From contig NZ_CP012677.1 of NCBI RefSeq assembly GCF_001294625.1, positions 3,162,001 to 3,226,000 of the forward strand: DNA of 64,000 nucleotides, written 5' to 3'. This stretch comes from Arthrobacter alpinus. GTDB lineage: Bacteria > Actinomycetota > Actinomycetes > Actinomycetales > Micrococcaceae. Below are positions 63,773 through 64,000 of the stretch, piece after piece. The stretch's first letter is position 1. Each line of letters starts with the position of its first letter. A program made the translations under genes and the position numbers. A model generated the notes under the pieces. The model was given only the letters and a program-made list of their open reading frames with translations. It was not told the DNA's origin and ran no database searches.

Positions 63773-64000
63773 ATGGCGTCGATCCAGCAGCATTCATCCT
63801 TGAGCAGCCTCCAGACAAAGTCAGTGGGTGGCAGAAGGTCCAGGACACTAGCCACGCTACTCACCATCGGTGTTGCTATGGCAGGAAGCCTAGTGATGGC
63901 CGCACCGTCCTCCGCAGTACAACCTGCCACAACAAGTTGTACGCAGACTAACGCCGGAGTCCTTTGCAGCGTATCGTTCTCCTTCGCAGGTGCCGAGCAG
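63773..64000 (+). CDS. N-terminus of a predicted secreted protein (runs off window)
   Basis: 76 codons are visible from ATG 63773 (GTG 63824 is another option). After a polar lead (MASIQQHSSLSSLQTKSVGG) comes a signal peptide: RRSRT, hydrophobic LATLLTIGVAMAGSLVMAA, and a PSSA-VQ type cleavage site. The mature part has TTSCTQTNAGVLCSVSF with two Cys. No family can be named from this fragment. Confidence 0.6.
   Translation, partial: MASIQQHSSLSSLQTKSVGGRRSRTLATLLTIGVAMAGSLVMAAPSSAVQPATTSCTQTNAGVLCSVSFSFAGAEQ

Noticed and set aside
63670..63930. Minus-strand frame of 86 codons at the right end
   Set aside because: It overlaps the plus-strand signal-peptide gene and has no start signal or family character.

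Overview
This window looks like chromosome from a high-GC actinobacterium of the Micrococcaceae, most likely Arthrobacter in the broad sense. The evidence is the dnaK-grpE-dnaJ-hspR order with HspR-type HAIR operators, a SAM-IV riboswitch before a metZ operon, an ykoEDC thiamine-precursor transporter under a TPP riboswitch, a fused MrpAB subunit, an XRE-MurA fusion, a DUF222-HNH protein, and frequent TANNNT boxes 6-9 nt before start codons. No prophage, insertion sequence or CRISPR array was seen. The species call is inferred from gene content and not from a search.

Layout, left to right. 1-3.3 kb: the edge of a LuxR-type response regulator, its sensor kinase (a pseudogene with a nonsense codon and a frameshift), and a CPA2 antiporter. 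3.3-6.6 kb: repeats and hairpins, a DEAD-box RNA helicase, and trmB. 6.8-14.9 kb: a complete narGHJI respiratory nitrate reductase operon with narK. 15-18.5 kb: a SWIM-SNF2 ATPase. 18.5-22.8 kb: the heat-shock operon with its promoter and two HAIR operators. 22.9-30.9 kb: a methyltransferase, a wrecked TMEM175-like gene, a LysE exporter, a low-molecular-weight phosphatase, a P-loop/PabB fusion, a cardiolipin synthase, an HdeD-like protein and PabC. 31-35.5 kb: a translationally coupled membrane esterase and MprF-like lysyltransferase, then a Pr6Pr membrane protein. 35.6-37.7 kb: SAM-IV riboswitch, DUF1737, rhodanese, metZ. 37.7-39.1 kb: an AbiEi/nuclease-like gene bracketed by two related palindromes. 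39.1-44 kb: XRE-MurA, then ykoEDC with its TPP riboswitch. 44-51 kb: a DUF4235 protein and mrpACDEFG. 51-55.3 kb: an MFS transporter, dcd, a KhtT/KhtU-like K+/H+ antiporter pair and a SHOCT protein. 55.4-64 kb: tRNA-Gly(CCC), a carboxyethylornithine synthase-like gene, a wrecked desaturase, an MFS/LysR pair, panD, an AEC transporter, a DUF222-HNH protein and the start of a secreted protein.

Functional themes are nitrate respiration; protein quality control under HspR; folate (pabB, pabC), pantothenate (panD), methionine (metZ) and thiamine supply, two of them under riboswitches; membrane-lipid modification (cls, MprF-like plus esterase); and cation/pH homeostasis with three separate antiporter systems.

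The most unusual structure is non-coding. A three-copy hairpin repeat family (two tandem copies at 3.4 kb, one inside the heat-shock operon) was found. Three long palindromes have arms that each contain a duplicated word (18.5, 37.8 and 39.0 kb), and two of these share a core and bracket an orphan AbiEi-nuclease gene. That cassette is the best candidate here for an undescribed system. Three gene remnants (kinase, TMEM175, desaturase) show ongoing gene decay.
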